Origin: Fictibacillus fluitans
Lineage (GTDB): Bacteria; Bacillota; Bacilli; Bacillales; Fictibacillaceae
NCBI RefSeq assembly: GCF_030418125.1
Contig: NZ_JAUHTR010000019.1
Coordinates: forward strand, 1-63,114
Direction of reading: 5' to 3'
Length of the DNA: 63,114 nucleotides
In this document: positions 31,004-42,427 of the stretch, piece by piece
Layout of the letters: every line of letters starts with the position of its first letter
Position numbering within the stretch: position 1 is the stretch's first letter
The notes under the pieces: model-generated
Databases searched by the model: none
What the model was told of the DNA's origin: nothing
The model's input: only the letters and a program-made list of their open reading frames with translations
Translations under genes and position numbers: made by a program

Positions 31004-34000
31004 TTAATCTTGTGGGACCAGCTCAGTTGCTTCCGATCCTACAGTTTCTTCGTCAGTGGAGACCGGAGAATCCATTCCGACGTTGCGGTATTGGGACATA
31101 CCAGTACCTGCAGGGATCAGCTTACCGATGATTACATTCTCTTTCAATCCGAGCAATTCATCACGCTTACCTTTGATCGCCGCATCTGTCAGGACACGAG
31201 TTGTTTCCTGGAAGGATGCTGCTGACAGGAAGGATTCTGTTTCAAGAGAGGCTTTGGTAATACCAAGCAATACAGGACGTCCTGTTGCCGGAATTCCGCC
31301 TTCGATAAGAATCTTTCTGTTTGCATCGGTAAAGGTATGAATATCGACCAATGCGCCAGGCAATACATCTGTATGGCCGGCATCGATGATACGGACTTTG
31401 CGAAGCATTTGGCGAACCATTACTTCCACGTGCTTGTCACCAATTTCTACCCCTTGCATACGGTATACTTTTTGAACTTCACGCAGCAAGTATTCCTGAA
31501 CACCTTCTGCTCCACGAACTTTGATTAATTCTTTCGGGTCAATTGAACCTTCAGTCAGTACCTGACCGGCAGTTACAACATCGCCTTCTGCCACTTTAAT
31601 GCGGGCACCGTATGGAACAGTGTATGAACGGGTTTCAATTTCACCTTGAACAAGGATCTCACGCTTCTCTTTGGATTCGTTGATGTTGATCACGGTACCT
31701 TCAAGCTCAGAAATCAATGCCTGACCTTTCGGGTTACGTGCTTCAAACAATTCCTGGATACGCGGTAAACCTTGTGTGATATCGTCTCCTGCTACACCAC
31801 CTGTATGGAATGTACGCATTGTAAGCTGTGTTCCCGGCTCCCCGATGGATTGTGCAGCAATGATACCAACCGCTTCGCCGACTTCAACGTCAGAGCCTGT
31901 TGCCAGGTTACGGCCGTAACATTTCTTACAAACACCGTGACGGGTATCACATGTGAATACGGAACGAAGGGTTACTTCTTCCACTCCGGCATCAACAACA
32001 GCTTGAGCGGAATCTTCCGTAATTTGTTCGTTTTTGCTGACAAGAACCTCGTTCGTTTCCGGATGGAGCAACGTTCTGAAAGCTGTACGCCCAACCAGAC
32101 GCTCGTATAGGTTCTCAATCACTTCATTGCCTTCTTTGATCGCTGCCACTTTAAGGCCGCGGTCAGTTCCGCAGTCATCCTCACGGACAATAACGTCCTG
32201 TGCAACGTCAACGAGACGGCGTGTCAAGTAACCTGAGTCAGCTGTTTTCAGTGCGGTATCGGCAAGACCTTTACGCGCACCATGCGTAGAGATAAAGTAT
32301 TCGAGTACCGTCAGACCCTCACGGAAACTGGACTTGATCGGCAACTCAATGATTTTACCAGCCGGGTTGGCCATGAGACCACGCATACCGGCAAGCTGTG
32401 TAAAGTTAGATGCGTTACCACGGGCACCAGAGTCACTCATCATGAAGATCGGGTTTCTCTTATCAAGGGTAAGCATTAGTTTTTGCTGGATTTCATCCTT
32501 CGCCTGGCTCCAGATGTTGATGACGCGCTCATATCGCTCGTCTTCTGTAATCAGACCGCGGCGGAACTGCTTCATTACGGTTGTAACCTTTTCTTCCGCT
32601 TTTTCAAGGATAACCTGTTTTTCCGGCAATACGACGATGTCGGAAACACCAACGGTAATACCAGCTCGTGTAGAATATTTGAATCCAAGCTCTTTCATGC
32701 GGTCAAGCATCTTGGATGTCTCGGTAATCTTGAATCGTTTGAATACTTCTGCAATGATTTTCCCGAGGATACCTTTTTTGAACGGATCCACTTCATCATG
32801 CTTAGCGATTTCTTCTCTAATATTCGCAGCTTGAGGAAGGAAATATTTCTCCGGTGTTTCAATTTGCAGGTTGGCTGTTGTCGGCTCATTGATGTATGGG
32901 AATGACTCCGGAAGAATCTCGTTGAAGAGAAGCTTTCCGACAGTTGTCATCAGCATCATGTTTTGCTGGTGTTCTTTGAATGAAGGTTTGTTTAAAGTTG
33001 AAACCGGTACTGCAATACGGGTATGAAGATGGACATAGCCATTTTCATAAGCCACGATCGCTTCGTTTGCATCTTTAAAGACAGATCCTTCACCAATCGC
33101 ACCTGCACGCTCCATTGTAAGGTAATAGTTACCCAATACCATATCCTGTGACGGTGTAACAACCGGTTTGCCGTCTTTCGGATTTAGGATGTTTTGTGCA
33201 GCCAGCATGAGCAGGCGTGCTTCAGCTTGCGCTTCAGCGGATAAAGGTACGTGAACCGCCATTTGGTCACCATCGAAGTCAGCGTTGTATGCTGTACATA
33301 CGAGCGGGTGAAGACGAATTGCACGGCCTTCAACAAGTGTAGGTTCGAATGCCTGGATACCCAGTCTGTGAAGCGTAGGGGCACGGTTCAAGAGTACCGG
33401 GTGCTCTCTGATTACATCTTCAAGCACATCCCATACTTCAGGCTGAACGCGCTCTACCTTGCGCTTCGCACTCTTAATATTATGAGCAAGACCTTTAGCC
33501 ACGAGCTCTTTCATCACAAACGGTTTGAAAAGCTCAAGGGCCATTTCCTTAGGAAGACCACATTGGTACATCTTAAGGTGAGGACCTACTACGATAACGG
33601 AACGGCCAGAATAGTCAACACGCTTACCAAGAAGGTTTTGACGGAAACGGCCTTGTTTCCCTTTTAGCATATGAGAAAGTGATTTTAACGGACGGTTACC
33701 CGGTCCTGTAACAGGACGGCCGCGGCGGCCGTTGTCGATTAGTGCATCAACCGCTTCCTGAAGCATACGTTTTTCATTTTGTACGATAATGTTCGGCGCA
33801 CCCAAATCCAAAAGACGCTTCAAACGGTTGTTACGGTTAATCACACGGCGGTACAAGTCGTTCAAATCGGATGTTGCAAAACGTCCTCCGTCAAGCTGCA
33901 CCATCGGGCGAAGCTCAGGCGGAATAACAGGAAGAACATCCAGGATCATCCAATGCGGCTCGTTTCCTGAGTGACGGAATGCTTCCAGTACTTCAAGACG

Positions 34001-34624
34001 TTTGATCGCACGGGTACGGCGTTGTCCTTGTGCAGTTTTCAACTCTTCTTTCAGCTGGTCGACTTCTTTTACAAGGTCGATGTCTTCAAGAAGACGGCGG
34101 ATCGCTTCCGCTCCCATTTGTGCAGAAAAGCCCTGACCGTATTTTTCACGGTATGACCGGTATTCTTTTTCAGAAAGCAGCTGTTTTTTCTCCAGCGGCG
34201 TTTCACCCGTATCTGTCACCACGTAAGATGCAAAGTAAATGACTTCTTCCAGTGCTCTTGGAGACATATCGAGTACAAGACCCATACGGCTTGGTATTCC
34301 TTTGAAATACCAAATGTGCGAAACAGGTGCAGCAAGCTCGATGTGACCCATACGGTCACGTCGAACTTTAGCACGAGTTACTTCTACGCCACAGCGATCA
34401 CATACAACGCCTTTATAACGGACGCGTTTGTATTTACCGCAATGACATTCCCAGTCCTTTTGGGGACCAAAGATGCGCTCACAGAACAAACCGTCCTTTT
34501 CAGGCTTTAATGTACGATAGTTGATCGTTTCTGGTTTTTTCACTTCTCCTCTTGACCAAGAACGGATCTTGTCTGGAGAAGCGAGGCCTATTTTCATATA
34601 CTCAAAATTGTTTACGTCTATCAA
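31004..34624 (-). CDS. rpoC: RNA polymerase beta' subunit
   Basis: 1206 residues. N-terminal zinc finger with four Cys ([19 protein letters not shown]), the catalytic Mg-binding [12 protein letters not shown], bridge-helix region [22 protein letters not shown], and a second zinc site (CGTDRG ... [13 protein letters not shown]). The start is TTG ([13 protein letters not shown]), 8 nt from GGAGG, as is usual for rpoC in Bacillus. It follows rpoB by 30 nt and lies in the same operon. Confidence 0.99.
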   Translation of the reverse strand: MIDVNNFEYMKIGLASPDKIRSWSRGEVKKPETINYRTLKPEKDGLFCERIFGPQKDWECHCGKYKRVRYKGVVCDRCGVEVTRAKVRRDRMGHIELAAPVSHIWYFKGIPSRMGLVLDMSPRALEEVIYFASYVVTDTGETPLEKKQLLSEKEYRSYREKYGQGFSAQMGAEAIRRLLEDIDLVKEVDQLKEELKTAQGQRRTRAIKRLEVLEAFRHSGNEPHWMILDVLPVIPPELRPMVQLDGGRFATSDLNDLYRRVINRNNRLKRLLDLGAPNIIVQNEKRMLQEAVDALIDNGRRGRPVTGPGNRPLKSLSHMLKGKQGRFRQNLLGKRVDYSGRSVIVVGPHLKMYQCGLPKEMALELFKPFVMKELVAKGLAHNIKSAKRKVERVQPEVWDVLEDVIREHPVLLNRAPTLHRLGIQAFEPTLVEGRAIRLHPLVCTAYNADFDGDQMAVHVPLSAEAQAEARLLMLAAQNILNPKDGKPVVTPSQDMVLGNYYLTMERAGAIGEGSVFKDANEAIVAYENGYVHLHTRIAVPVSTLNKPSFKEHQQNMMLMTTVGKLLFNEILPESFPYINEPTTANLQIETPEKYFLPQAANIREEIAKHDEVDPFKKGILGKIIAEVFKRFKITETSKMLDRMKELGFKYSTRAGITVGVSDIVVLPEKQVILEKAEEKVTTVMKQFRRGLITEDERYERVINIWSQAKDEIQQKLMLTLDKRNPIFMMSDSGARGNASNFTQLAGMRGLMANPAGKIIELPIKSSFREGLTVLEYFISTHGARKGLADTALKTADSGYLTRRLVDVAQDVIVREDDCGTDRGLKVAAIKEGNEVIENLYERLVGRTAFRTLLHPETNEVLVSKNEQITEDSAQAVVDAGVEEVTLRSVFTCDTRHGVCKKCYGRNLATGSDVEVGEAVGIIAAQSIGEPGTQLTMRTFHTGGVAGDDITQGLPRIQELFEARNPKGQALISELEGTVININESKEKREILVQGEIETRSYTVPYGARIKVAEGDVVTAGQVLTEGSIDPKELIKVRGAEGVQEYLLREVQKVYRMQGVEIGDKHVEVMVRQMLRKVRIIDAGHTDVLPGALVDIHTFTDANRKILIEGGIPATGRPVLLGITKASLETESFLSAASFQETTRVLTDAAIKGKRDELLGLKENVIIGKLIPAGTGMSQYRNVGMDSPVSTDEETVGSEATELVPQD

Positions 34625-34654
34625 GGAGCAAACCTCCCTTATGATATCCTGTTT

Positions 34655-37600
34655 TTATTCACTCACAGTGTAAGATTCAAGATTTAGATTAAGCTTTTCG
34701 TTCGCTTGATCTTCTTCATCATCAAGCTCGCGCATTTCAATTTCTTTATCGTCACCGGACATAATCTTAACGTCCATTCCGAGTGACTGGAGTTCTTTGA
34801 TCAATACTTTGAATGATTCAGGAACTCCTGGTTCCGGCACGTTCTCGCCTTTGACGATCGCTTCGTATGTTTTCACACGGCCGACCACGTCATCGGACTT
34901 GACGGTAAGAATTTCCTGAAGGGTATAAGCGGCACCATATGCTTCAAGGGCCCAAACCTCCATCTCACCAAAACGCTGTCCACCAAACTGTGCTTTACCA
35001 CCAAGCGGCTGCTGGGTAACAAGAGAGTATGGTCCGGTTGAACGGGCATGAAGTTTGTCATCAACCATGTGAGCCAGTTTGATCATATACATGACACCGA
35101 CAGACACACGGTTGTCGAATGGAACTCCGGTTCTTCCATCATAAAGGACGGTTTTACCATCACGGGCCATTCCAGCTTCTTCAATGGTTGCCCAAACATC
35201 TTCCTCACGGGCTCCGTCAAATACCGGCGTTGCCATATGAACACCCAACTGTCTGGCAGCCATTCCCAAGTGAAGTTCGAGCACTTGCCCGATGTTCATA
35301 CGGGATGGTACACCCAGTGGGTTCAACATGATATCGATTGGCGTTCCATCTGGAAGGTACGGCATATCTTCTTCCGGCATAATGCGGGAGATAACACCTT
35401 TGTTACCGTGACGGCCGGCCATTTTATCCCCTTCATGAATCTTACGCTTTTGCACGATATACGCACGTACAAGCTGATTCACACCAGGAGGCAGCTCATC
35501 GCCGTCTTCACGGTTAAATACTTTTACGTCGAGGATAATCCCGTCGCCTCCGTGAGGCACCCGAAGGGATGTATCACGGACTTCACGTGCCTTCTCACCA
35601 AAGATGGCGTGAAGAAGACGTTCTTCGGCTGTAAGCTCTGTAACCCCTTTAGGTGTTACTTTACCTACAAGAATATCTCCGTCTTTTACTTCGGCACCAA
35701 CACGGATAATACCGCGGTCATCCAGATTGCGAAGAGCTTCTTCCCCAACGTTCGGAATGTCTCTTGTAATCTCTTCAGGCCCGAGTTTTGTATCACGTGC
35801 TTCAGACTCGTATTCCTCGATGTGAATGGATGTATATACATCATCTTTTACCAGACGCTCGCTCATGATAACGGCATCCTCGTAGTTGTAGCCTTCCCAT
35901 GTCATGAATCCGACAAGAACGTTACGGCCAAGCGCAAGCTCTCCTTTTTCCATGGATGGTCCGTCTGCAAGGATTTCTCCTTTTACTACGCGGTCGCCTT
36001 TAGAGACGATCGGGCGCTGGTTATAGCACGTTCCCTGGTTGGAACGGATAAATTTAAGACAGTTGTAGCGGTCAAGCTGACCTTCTACTTCTTTTCCATC
36101 CACGACTTCAATTCGTCGCACCTGGACTTGTTTCGCAGTTACTTTTTCAACGATTCCCTCGTACTTGCAGATAACAGCTGCACCAGAGTCTTTTGCAGAC
36201 ACGTGCTCCATTCCTGTTCCGACGACCGGCGCTTCCGGAACCATCAAAGGAACCGCTTGACGCTGCATGTTCGCACCCATGAGGGCACGGTTGGAGTCAT
36301 CGTTTTCAAGGAACGGGATACACGCTGTAGCAGCGGATACAACCTGCTTCGGAGAAACGTCCATGTAATCAATTCGATCACGGCGGACAATCGTGTTTTC
36401 ACCGCGGAAACGGGCAATAACATCTTCGTTCAGGAACGAACCGTCATCACCAAGAAGTGAATTCGCCTGTGCAACCACATAGTTATCTTCCTCATCCGCA
36501 GTAAGGTAGTCGATTCGGCCTGTTACTTTACCAGTTTCAGGGTCGACTCGGCGGTATGGTGTTTCAATGAATCCATACTCGTTTACCTTCGCATAGCTGG
36601 AAAGGGAGTTGATCAAACCAATGTTCGGTCCCTCAGGTGTTTCAATCGGACACATACGCCCATAGTGGGAATAGTGAACGTCACGAACCTCAAATCCTGC
36701 ACGCTCACGCGTAAGTCCGCCGGGTCCTAATGCGGATAGACGGCGCTTATGTGTAAGTTCTGCCAGCGGGTTGGTTTGGTCCATAAATTGAGATAGCTGA
36801 GAGCTTCCGAAGAACTCTTTGATAGCTGCGATCACAGGACGGATATTGATTAATGCCTGTGGTGTAATGGCGTTGGTATCCTGAATGGACATACGCTCAC
36901 GAACCACACGCTCCATACGTGAAAGACCAATACGGAACTGGTTTTGGAGAAGTTCGCCTACAGAACGCAAGCGGCGGTTTCCAAGGTGGTCAATATCGTC
37001 GGTGTTACCCACACTGTGAAGCAGGTTGAAGAAGTAATTAATAGAAGCGATAATGTCAGAGACTGTAATGTTCTTTACAGTTTTCTCCACGTACGCATTA
37101 CCAATTACTTTGATGACGCGCTCACCGTCTGGATCGTCCGGCGCATAAATGTTAATAGACTGAAGCGGAATATCCTGGTCTTCAGCTACCCCGCCTGCCG
37201 GAGTCACATGACGGAACCCAATGCCGTTTTCAAGGTACGGAAGCACCTTGTCCAGCGTACGTCGGTCGAGCAGAGTACCTGCTTCTGCAAGCACTTCTCC
37301 TGTTTCCGGATCTGCCAGGGTTTCAGCCAGCTTTTGGTTGAATAAGCGGTTTTTGATATGAAGCTTTTTGTTGATTTTATAACGGCCCACACTTGCTAGG
37401 TCATAACGCTTTGGATCAAAGAAGCGTGAGTCTAACAAACTCTTGGCATTATCAACAGTAGGCGGTTCACCGGGGCGAAGGCGCTCATAGATTTCAAGGA
37501 GTGCTTTTTCCGTACCTTCTGTATTGTCTTTGTCAAGAGTGTTTCTTAAATACTCGTCTTCGCCAAGAAGGTCGATGATTTCTTGATCAGAACCAAACCC

Positions 37601-38197
37601 TAACGCACGAAGCAATACGGTAATAGGTATTTTCCTAGTGCGGTCAATGCGCACATACACGATGTCCTTGGCGTCTGTTTCGAACTCAAGCCAGGCACCC
37701 CGGTTTGGTATAACAGTGGCAGTGAAACCCTTTTTACCGTTTTTATCAATCTTTTCACTGTAGTAGACACTTGGTGAACGAACAAGCTGGGAAACAATTA
37801 CACGTTCAGCACCGTTGATCACAAACGTGCCTGTATCTGTCATTAACGGGAAATCTCCCATAAATACTTCTTGCTCTTTCACTTCGCCAGTCTCTTTATT
37901 AATGAGACGCACCTTTACACGAAGCGGCGCAGCATAAGTTACATCACGCTCTTTTGATTCTTCTACAGGATATTTTGGTTCACCCAGGCTATAGTCAATA
38001 AACTCTAGCACTAGATTTCCTGTAAAATCTTCAATCGGCGAAATGTCCTGGAACATTTCACGCAGTCCCTCATCAAGAAACCACTGATACGAAGCTGTTT
38101 GAATTTCGATTAAGTTCGGTAATTCAAGCACTTCGCTAATTCTTGCGTAACTTCTTCGTTGGCGGTGGCGTCCAAACTGAACTAGTTGACCTGTCAA
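34655..38197 (-). CDS. rpoB: RNA polymerase beta subunit
   Basis: 1180 residues. The rifampicin-binding region reads [20 protein letters not shown] then RLSALGPGG, the wild-type sensitive form. Other marks: [27 protein letters not shown] and the C-terminal [16 protein letters not shown]. The start is taken as TTG ([15 protein letters not shown]) 8 nt from GAGGGG, the same as in B. subtilis; the GTG three codons upstream abuts the RBS directly and is unlikely. A 240-nt leader precedes it. Confidence 0.99.
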   Translation of the reverse strand: MTGQLVQFGRHRQRRSYARISEVLELPNLIEIQTASYQWFLDEGLREMFQDISPIEDFTGNLVLEFIDYSLGEPKYPVEESKERDVTYAAPLRVKVRLINKETGEVKEQEVFMGDFPLMTDTGTFVINGAERVIVSQLVRSPSVYYSEKIDKNGKKGFTATVIPNRGAWLEFETDAKDIVYVRIDRTRKIPITVLLRALGFGSDQEIIDLLGEDEYLRNTLDKDNTEGTEKALLEIYERLRPGEPPTVDNAKSLLDSRFFDPKRYDLASVGRYKINKKLHIKNRLFNQKLAETLADPETGEVLAEAGTLLDRRTLDKVLPYLENGIGFRHVTPAGGVAEDQDIPLQSINIYAPDDPDGERVIKVIGNAYVEKTVKNITVSDIIASINYFFNLLHSVGNTDDIDHLGNRRLRSVGELLQNQFRIGLSRMERVVRERMSIQDTNAITPQALINIRPVIAAIKEFFGSSQLSQFMDQTNPLAELTHKRRLSALGPGGLTRERAGFEVRDVHYSHYGRMCPIETPEGPNIGLINSLSSYAKVNEYGFIETPYRRVDPETGKVTGRIDYLTADEEDNYVVAQANSLLGDDGSFLNEDVIARFRGENTIVRRDRIDYMDVSPKQVVSAATACIPFLENDDSNRALMGANMQRQAVPLMVPEAPVVGTGMEHVSAKDSGAAVICKYEGIVEKVTAKQVQVRRIEVVDGKEVEGQLDRYNCLKFIRSNQGTCYNQRPIVSKGDRVVKGEILADGPSMEKGELALGRNVLVGFMTWEGYNYEDAVIMSERLVKDDVYTSIHIEEYESEARDTKLGPEEITRDIPNVGEEALRNLDDRGIIRVGAEVKDGDILVGKVTPKGVTELTAEERLLHAIFGEKAREVRDTSLRVPHGGDGIILDVKVFNREDGDELPPGVNQLVRAYIVQKRKIHEGDKMAGRHGNKGVISRIMPEEDMPYLPDGTPIDIMLNPLGVPSRMNIGQVLELHLGMAARQLGVHMATPVFDGAREEDVWATIEEAGMARDGKTVLYDGRTGVPFDNRVSVGVMYMIKLAHMVDDKLHARSTGPYSLVTQQPLGGKAQFGGQRFGEMEVWALEAYGAAYTLQEILTVKSDDVVGRVKTYEAIVKGENVPEPGVPESFKVLIKELQSLGMDVKIMSGDDKEIEMRELDDEEDQANEKLNLNLESYTVSE

Positions 38198-38286
38198 CTG
38201 ATTCACCCCTCAAATCCAGCGTTTTTTCTTGTTCCTATATACTCTAACATTCTACTATCGAATGTCAGAAAGACAAAAAGAAAAAG

Positions 38287-38303
38287 GGTTTTCTTACAAA
38301 ACC
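38287..38303 (-). promoter_or_regulatory. hairpin with U-rich tail in the rpoB leader
   Basis: GGTTTT/AAAACC with a 5-nt loop, followed on the minus strand by CTTTTTCTTTTTG. AU-rich and weak, but placed between the rpoB promoter and gene like an attenuator. Confidence 0.4.
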
Positions 38304-38439
38304 ACAATTTCTATCGAGCAACAGATTATATAATTTTGTCCAAATTCTTCTCTTGATATACCTAAATTGGTTGTTATATCGAGGTTTTTTCTGCATTTGC
38401 GCACAAAGGCAGAAAATGTGAATTCATTGGCATTTTACA

Positions 38440-38468
38440 ATAATAGCATAGACTCCAAGCTGAGTCAA
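38440..38468 (-). promoter_or_regulatory. sigma-A promoter of rpoB-rpoC
   Basis: Minus strand TTGACT (38463-38468), 17-nt spacer, TGC-TATTAT (-10 at 38440-38445, extended TGn). The rsmC stop codon TGA lies inside the -35 hexamer. Confidence 0.88.
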
Positions 38469-39067
38469 CACTTTTTTGCGCGTATGATAAAGTACCCTTT
38501 GCTTTTCGAGACGGTCTCCACTTCATCGAAAACACTCTCGAGTTTATCGATGGCAGAAGGAGCCCCCTGCTTCTTTTGAATCACGATCCACAGTTCTCCA
38601 TTGGTTTGCAATTTCCCATAGGAATCTTCGAAAAGCTGATGGACAACCTTTTTCCCAGCGCGTATGGGCGGATTGGTGAGTATAGCCGCAAATTCCGACT
38701 CCTGAACACCGTCAAAAAGATTGCTCTTTCGTGCTTCAACATTGGTGATTCCGTTTTTCTTTGCATTCTCCCGGGTCAATTCGAGCGCCCGTTCGTTCAC
38801 ATCCACCATCAGGAAGCGACGGCTTTCTTCTTCTTTGGCGAGCGCCAGCCCGATCGGCCCGTACCCGCAGCCCACATCCAAACAATCTCCACTGATGGAC
38901 GGGAAGACAAATTCTTCGATCAGCAGCCTGCTTCCAAAATCCACTTCTTTTTTGGAGAACACACCGGCATCCGATGTGAATTTCAATTCGCGGTCTCTCA
39001 GAACAAACGTCCAGGTTTTCGGATTGCTTTTTGCATCAGGATTTTCTGAATAATAATGGCCACTCAT
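38465..39067 (-). CDS. rsmC: 16S rRNA methyltransferase RsmC-like (YbxB)
   Basis: 200-residue SAM-dependent methyltransferase. Motif I DVGCGYGPIGLALA (about residue 60) and catalytic motif IV TNPPIRAGK (about residue 125) mark it as the RsmC/RsmD type that methylates exocyclic N2 of guanine in 16S rRNA; the exact target here is not proven. The start MSGHYYSEN follows GGGAG. It lies between rplL and rpoB, the standard place of ybxB, and its 3' end carries the rpoB promoter. Confidence 0.9.
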   Translation of the reverse strand: MSGHYYSENPDAKSNPKTWTFVLRDRELKFTSDAGVFSKKEVDFGSRLLIEEFVFPSISGDCLDVGCGYGPIGLALAKEEESRRFLMVDVNERALELTRENAKKNGITNVEARKSNLFDGVQESEFAAILTNPPIRAGKKVVHQLFEDSYGKLQTNGELWIVIQKKQGAPSAIDKLESVFDEVETVSKSKGYFIIRAKKC

Positions 39068-39126
39068 GTTTTTCTCCCTTTCATCCAAAGGAATTCCTGG
39101 TAACAGTATTACCCAAATGATTTCAA

Positions 39127-39160
39127 ATAAAAAGGTCCGCCTGTTGGCGAACCCTTTTTA
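39127..39160 (-). terminator. terminator after rplL
   Basis: AAAAAGGTCCGCC / GGCGAACCCTTTTT stem with one mismatch and a 4-nt loop; the minus strand continues TTTTTATTTG. It separates rplJ-rplL from rsmC. Confidence 0.8.
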
Positions 39161-39169
39161 GATTTAAAA

Positions 39170-39532
39170 TTACTTAACTTCTACAGAAGCACCAGCTTCT
39201 TCAAGTTTAGCTTTAACTTCTTCAGCTTCTTCTTTAGCAACGCCTTCTTTAACATTGCTTGGAGCTCCGTCAACTAGTTCTTTAGCTTCTTTAAGACCAA
39301 GTCCAGTAAGCTCACGAACTACTTTGATAACTTTGATCTTAGAAGCGCCAGCGCTTGTAAGAACTACATCAAATTCAGTTTGCTCAGCAGCAGCGTCTGC
39401 ACCAGCAGCTCCGCCACCAACAGCTACAGGAGCAGCTGCAGTTACACCAAACTCTTCTTCAATTGCCTTAACTAGGTCGTTAAGTTCTAAAACTGTCATG
39501 CTTTTTAGGCTTTCAATGATTTCTTTAGACAT
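39170..39532 (-). CDS. rplL: 50S ribosomal protein L7/L12 (bL12)
   Basis: 120 residues: N-terminal dimerisation domain, Ala/Gly hinge ([15 protein letters not shown]) and C-terminal factor-binding domain ([20 protein letters not shown]). Multiple copies form the stalk that recruits translation GTPases. RBS GGAGGAAATTATA. Made from the L10-controlled rplJ-rplL transcript. Confidence 0.99.
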   Translation of the reverse strand: MSKEIIESLKSMTVLELNDLVKAIEEEFGVTAAAPVAVGGGAAGADAAAEQTEFDVVLTSAGASKIKVIKVVRELTGLGLKEAKELVDGAPSNVKEGVAKEEAEEVKAKLEEAGASVEVK

Positions 39533-39583
39533 TATAATTTCCTCCTTAGTTAGTTAAATCTGATTTGATTTAAAACGAAAGGC

Positions 39584-40084
39584 TTATGCGCCTTGTTCTT
39601 CTTTTTGTTCAGCAACGGCTTTAGTAACCAACGCAAAGTTGCGGATTGGCGCTTGAAGCACGCTGAGTACCATAGAAAGAAGTCCTTCGCGTGATGGAAG
39701 TACTGCAAGAGCTTTAACTTCCTCAAGTGTTGCGATACGGCCTTCAATTACACCAGCTTTGATCTCAAGAGCTTCATGATCCTTAGCAAAGTCGTTAAGG
39801 ATTTTAGCCGGAGCCACTACGTCGTCATTGCTGAATGCAATCGCTGTAGGACCAACCAAATGCTCGTTAAGCTCAGATAAGCCAGTTTCGTCAGCTGCAC
39901 GTCGAGTCATTGAGTTTTTGTAAACTTTAAACTCGATTCCAGCTTCACGAAGTTGTTTACGAAGCTCAGTTACTGCCGCTACTGTCAAACCGCGATAGTC
40001 AACAAGAATTGTTGATTTGCTTTCGCGCAATTGTCCAGCGATATCAGAAACCAGTTGCTTCTTAGTATCAAGAATACTGCTCAT
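39584..40084 (-). CDS. rplJ: 50S ribosomal protein L10 (uL10)
   Basis: 166 residues. L10 anchors L7/L12 dimers to 23S rRNA; the C-terminal helix ([20 protein letters not shown]) is the L12-binding part. In complex with L12 it represses its own mRNA through the leader at 40085-40280. RBS AGGAGGTGTAAAG. Confidence 0.99.
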   Translation of the reverse strand: MSSILDTKKQLVSDIAGQLRESKSTILVDYRGLTVAAVTELRKQLREAGIEFKVYKNSMTRRAADETGLSELNEHLVGPTAIAFSNDDVVAPAKILNDFAKDHEALEIKAGVIEGRIATLEEVKALAVLPSREGLLSMVLSVLQAPIRNFALVTKAVAEQKEEQGA

Positions 40085-40280
40085 CTTTACACCTCCTGTA
40101 GAATAGTCTAGTCATCTTCACACCGTAGCCATAAGAAAAGCCTTCATGTAAGACATGAAGGCGTAGATTCAGAAATCAGCAATTAAAAATTGATTTATTC
40201 TGTGCTACACACCTCGGCAGGATAATTAAGCATAAAGCCCCCGCTGTCTACGGCATGACATAGATATTTATTTTCAACAT
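40085..40280 (-). promoter_or_regulatory. L10 leader RNA with intrinsic attenuator
   Basis: The minus strand carries the conserved L10-leader core GCCGTAGACAGCGGG ... CCTGCCGAGGTG (40209-40254). Downstream is a 9-bp terminator stem GCCTTCATG/CATGAAGGC (40140-40162) with TTTTCTTA after it. CTACGG (40123-40128) beside the U-tract can pair with CCGTAG of the core, giving an alternative fold. Established family role: L10(L12)4 binding to the kink-turn core switches the attenuator. Confidence 0.85.
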
Positions 40281-40285
40281 TCCAA

Positions 40286-40314
40286 ACTATATCAGCTTAT
40301 AAAATGTTTGTCAA
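40286..40314 (-). promoter_or_regulatory. sigma-A promoter of rplJ-rplL
   Basis: Minus strand perfect TTGACA (40309-40314), 17-nt spacer, TGA-TATAGT (-10 at 40286-40291, extended TGn). The -35 directly abuts the rplA stop codon. Confidence 0.9.
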
Positions 40315-41016
40315 CTATTTTTTAAGAGAAAAGTTAGACGGGTTAACTTTAATCCCAGGTCCCATTGTAGAAGAGATTGCTACGTTGCGGATATAAGTCC
40401 CCTTTGCAGCAGCAGGCTTAACTTTAATAAGCGTATCGACAATAGTTCCAAGGTTCTCGGACAACTTGCTGTCTTCGAAAGAAACTTTTCCGATCGGCAC
40501 GTGAATGTTACCGGCTTTGTCAACACGGTATTCCACTTTACCAGCTTTAATATCGTTAACTGCTTTTTCAACTTCAAATGTTACTGTACCTGTTTTAGGG
40601 TTTGGCATTAAGCCTTTAGGTCCTAAAACACGTCCAAGGCGACCAACTTCAGCCATCATGTCAGGTGTTGCCACGATCACATCAAAGTCGAACCATCCTT
40701 GTTGGATTTTGTTGATGTAGTCAGTATCGCCTACGAAATCAGCTCCAGCAGCTTCTGCTTCTTTTGCTTTTTCGCCTTTAGCGAATACCAATACACGTTG
40801 AGTTTTACCAGTACCGTGTGGAAGCACGACAGCACCACGGATTTGTTGGTCCGCTTTCTTAGGGTCTACCCCAAGACGTACTGCTACTTCAACAGACTCG
40901 TCAAACTTAGCTGTTGCAGTCTTTTTAACAAGCTCAATCGCTTGTGCAGCTTCATAAGCTTTTTGGCGGTCTACTAATTTAGACGCCTCTTGGTATTTCT
41001 TACCTTTTTTAGCCAT
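40315..41016 (-). CDS. rplA: 50S ribosomal protein L1 (uL1)
   Basis: 233 residues forming the mobile L1 stalk that releases deacylated tRNA. Signatures: [20 protein letters not shown] and [15 protein letters not shown]1 is a known autogenous repressor in many bacteria by binding its own mRNA. RBS GGGAGGAAA, 12 nt from ATG. Confidence 0.99.
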   Translation of the reverse strand: MAKKGKKYQEASKLVDRQKAYEAAQAIELVKKTATAKFDESVEVAVRLGVDPKKADQQIRGAVVLPHGTGKTQRVLVFAKGEKAKEAEAAGADFVGDTDYINKIQQGWFDFDVIVATPDMMAEVGRLGRVLGPKGLMPNPKTGTVTFEVEKAVNDIKAGKVEYRVDKAGNIHVPIGKVSFEDSKLSENLGTIVDTLIKVKPAAAKGTYIRNVAISSTMGPGIKVNPSNFSLKK

Positions 41017-41214
41017 TGTAAAAATTTCCTCCCTTTTGTGGTTTAGCGGATATACCTCCCACTTAAACGGCCTCCGAGATTTTGAAGGGCCGCTGCGCCT
41101 TTTTTGCCGCGGGAATAAATGCCGGGGCTTCCAGGCTTTGTTTCATTAATAAAGGTTGCGAACCGTTACCGGTAGGATGTCTCCTTTACTCGCAACCCGT
41201 TTGACGCATCAGGA
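41017..41214 (-). promoter_or_regulatory. structured rplK-rplA intercistronic region
   Basis: 198 nt without a gene. It holds a perfect 8-bp stem GGTTGCGA/TCGCAACC (41154-41161, 41190-41197) and, near rplA, the motif AGTGGGAGGTAT (41052-41063, minus strand). The motif recurs in the rplK leader, suggesting paired L1 control sites. Confidence 0.5.
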
Positions 41215-41640
41215 TTAGTCTTCGATAACAATTCCCATGCTGCGTGCTGTACCTTCAACCATACGCATTGCAGACTCAACGTTTGCAGCGTTTAGGTCAG
41301 GCATTTTTGATTCTGCAATTTCGCGAACTTTATCACGTTTTACAGTTGCAACCTTTTTCTTGTTTGGCTCACCAGAACCAGACTCGATACCAGCAGCTAC
41401 TTTAAGTAATACAGCAGCTGGAGGGGTTTTAGTAATGAATGTAAATGAACGGTCTTCGAAAACCGTGATTTCAACCGGAATGATTAAACCAGCTTGATCA
41501 GCAGTACGAGCGTTAAACTCTTTACAGAATCCCATGATGTTAACACCAGCTTGTCCTAGTGCAGGTCCAACCGGTGGTGCCGGATTTGCTTTACCAGCAG
41601 GGATCTGAAGCTTTACCATTTTAATAACCTTTTTAGCCAC
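41215..41640 (-). CDS. rplK: 50S ribosomal protein L11 (uL11)
   Basis: 141 residues. L11 with its 23S rRNA site forms the GTPase-associated centre and is needed for RelA stringent signalling; thiostrepton binds here. Signature [20 protein letters not shown]; the Pro residues where thiostrepton resistance changes occur are intact. GTG start, 8 nt from AAGGAGG; the longer upstream frame is leader. Confidence 0.99.
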   Translation of the reverse strand: MAKKVIKMVKLQIPAGKANPAPPVGPALGQAGVNIMGFCKEFNARTADQAGLIIPVEITVFEDRSFTFITKTPPAAVLLKVAAGIESGSGEPNKKKVATVKRDKVREIAESKMPDLNAANVESAMRMVEGTARSMGIVIED

Positions 41641-41682
41641 GCGACACACCTCCTTAAGTCCGTGATGTGGTATATGGGTGCA

Positions 41683-41695
41683 ATACCCTCCCACT
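41683..41695 (-). promoter_or_regulatory. candidate L1-binding motif in the rplK leader
   Basis: Minus strand AGTGGGAGGGTAT, 43 nt before the rplK start. A nearly identical AGTGGGAGGTAT lies before rplA. L1 sites in mRNA are known to mimic the GGTGGGAGG-type strand of the 23S rRNA L1 stalk; the assignment here is inference. Confidence 0.4.
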
Positions 41696-41757
41696 CAAAA
41701 ATACGCTTCCTCCATGCTTAGGAGAAAGCAGTTGTTTAGAAATATCAAACATTAAAA

Positions 41758-41786
41758 AGTCTATCACTTTTCAAGCTCGATTACAA
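41758..41786 (-). promoter_or_regulatory. sigma-A promoter of rplK-rplA
   Basis: Minus strand TTGTAA (41781-41786), 17-nt spacer, TGA-TAGACT (-10 at 41758-41763, extended TGn). Lies 24 bp after the nusG stop. Confidence 0.65.
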
Positions 41787-41809
41787 GCGTTTTTGAAATT
41801 ACTTTGAAA

Positions 41810-42343
41810 CTAGAGCTTAACAACCTGGGTGAAATCCAGTTCTACCGGCGTTTCACGGCCAAACATGTTGACATGAACCTTAAGCTTCCGCTTGGTCGGA
41901 TCGATCTCTTCGATGGTACCGACAAAGTCAGCGAACGGACCTTCTTTCACTTTCACGGATTCCTTAAGCTCATAGTCCACTTCGATGCGAGGCTCTTCCA
42001 TGCCCATGCCTTTAAGAATGTGCTCAACCTCTTCAGGCAAAAGCGGGGTCGGCTTGGAACCTGCTCCTGCAGATCCGACGAATCCTGTGACACCCGGAGT
42101 ATTTCGAACCACATACCATGAGTCGTCAGTCATGACCATTTCAGTCAAAACATAACCAGGGAAAACCTTTTTCATGGCTGTTTTTGTTTTGCCGTTCTTT
42201 ACTTCCGTTTCTTCTTCGACAGGAACGAGTACACGGAAGATCTTGTCCGACATCCCCATTGATTCCACGCGCTTTTCCAGGTTCGTTTTGACTTTGTTTT
42301 CATACCCTGAATACGTATGAACGACATACCAGTTTTTTTCCAT
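41810..42343 (-). CDS. nusG: transcription termination/antitermination factor NusG
   Basis: 177 residues: NGN domain (NWYVVHTYSGYENKVKTNL) that binds the polymerase clamp and a C-terminal KOW domain (GPFADFVGTIEEIDPTKRK). In Firmicutes NusG promotes pausing. Follows secE by 84 nt; no terminator seen before the rplK promoter. Confidence 0.98.
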   Translation of the reverse strand: MEKNWYVVHTYSGYENKVKTNLEKRVESMGMSDKIFRVLVPVEEETEVKNGKTKTAMKKVFPGYVLTEMVMTDDSWYVVRNTPGVTGFVGSAGAGSKPTPLLPEEVEHILKGMGMEEPRIEVDYELKESVKVKEGPFADFVGTIEEIDPTKRKLKVHVNMFGRETPVELDFTQVVKL

Positions 42344-42427
42344 ATTTATCGGGACAACCCGTGTCCTTTCCCTCCTAAGCGGATATACTCTAAGCAGTGT
42401 ATCCAGTTATCTTTCTATATAAACAAA

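Noticed and set aside
35048-36460. 470-codon open frame antisense to rpoB
   Set aside because: It is the complement of a highly conserved coding region, has Cys/His/Phe-rich shadow composition and no RBS.
41730-41760. Stretch TTTAATGTTTGAT in the rplK leader similar to what I recall of the E. coli 23S rRNA near the L1 stalk
   Set aside because: As I remember it, Bacillus 23S rRNA differs there, and the stretch overlaps the promoter -10/start region, so chance is more likely.
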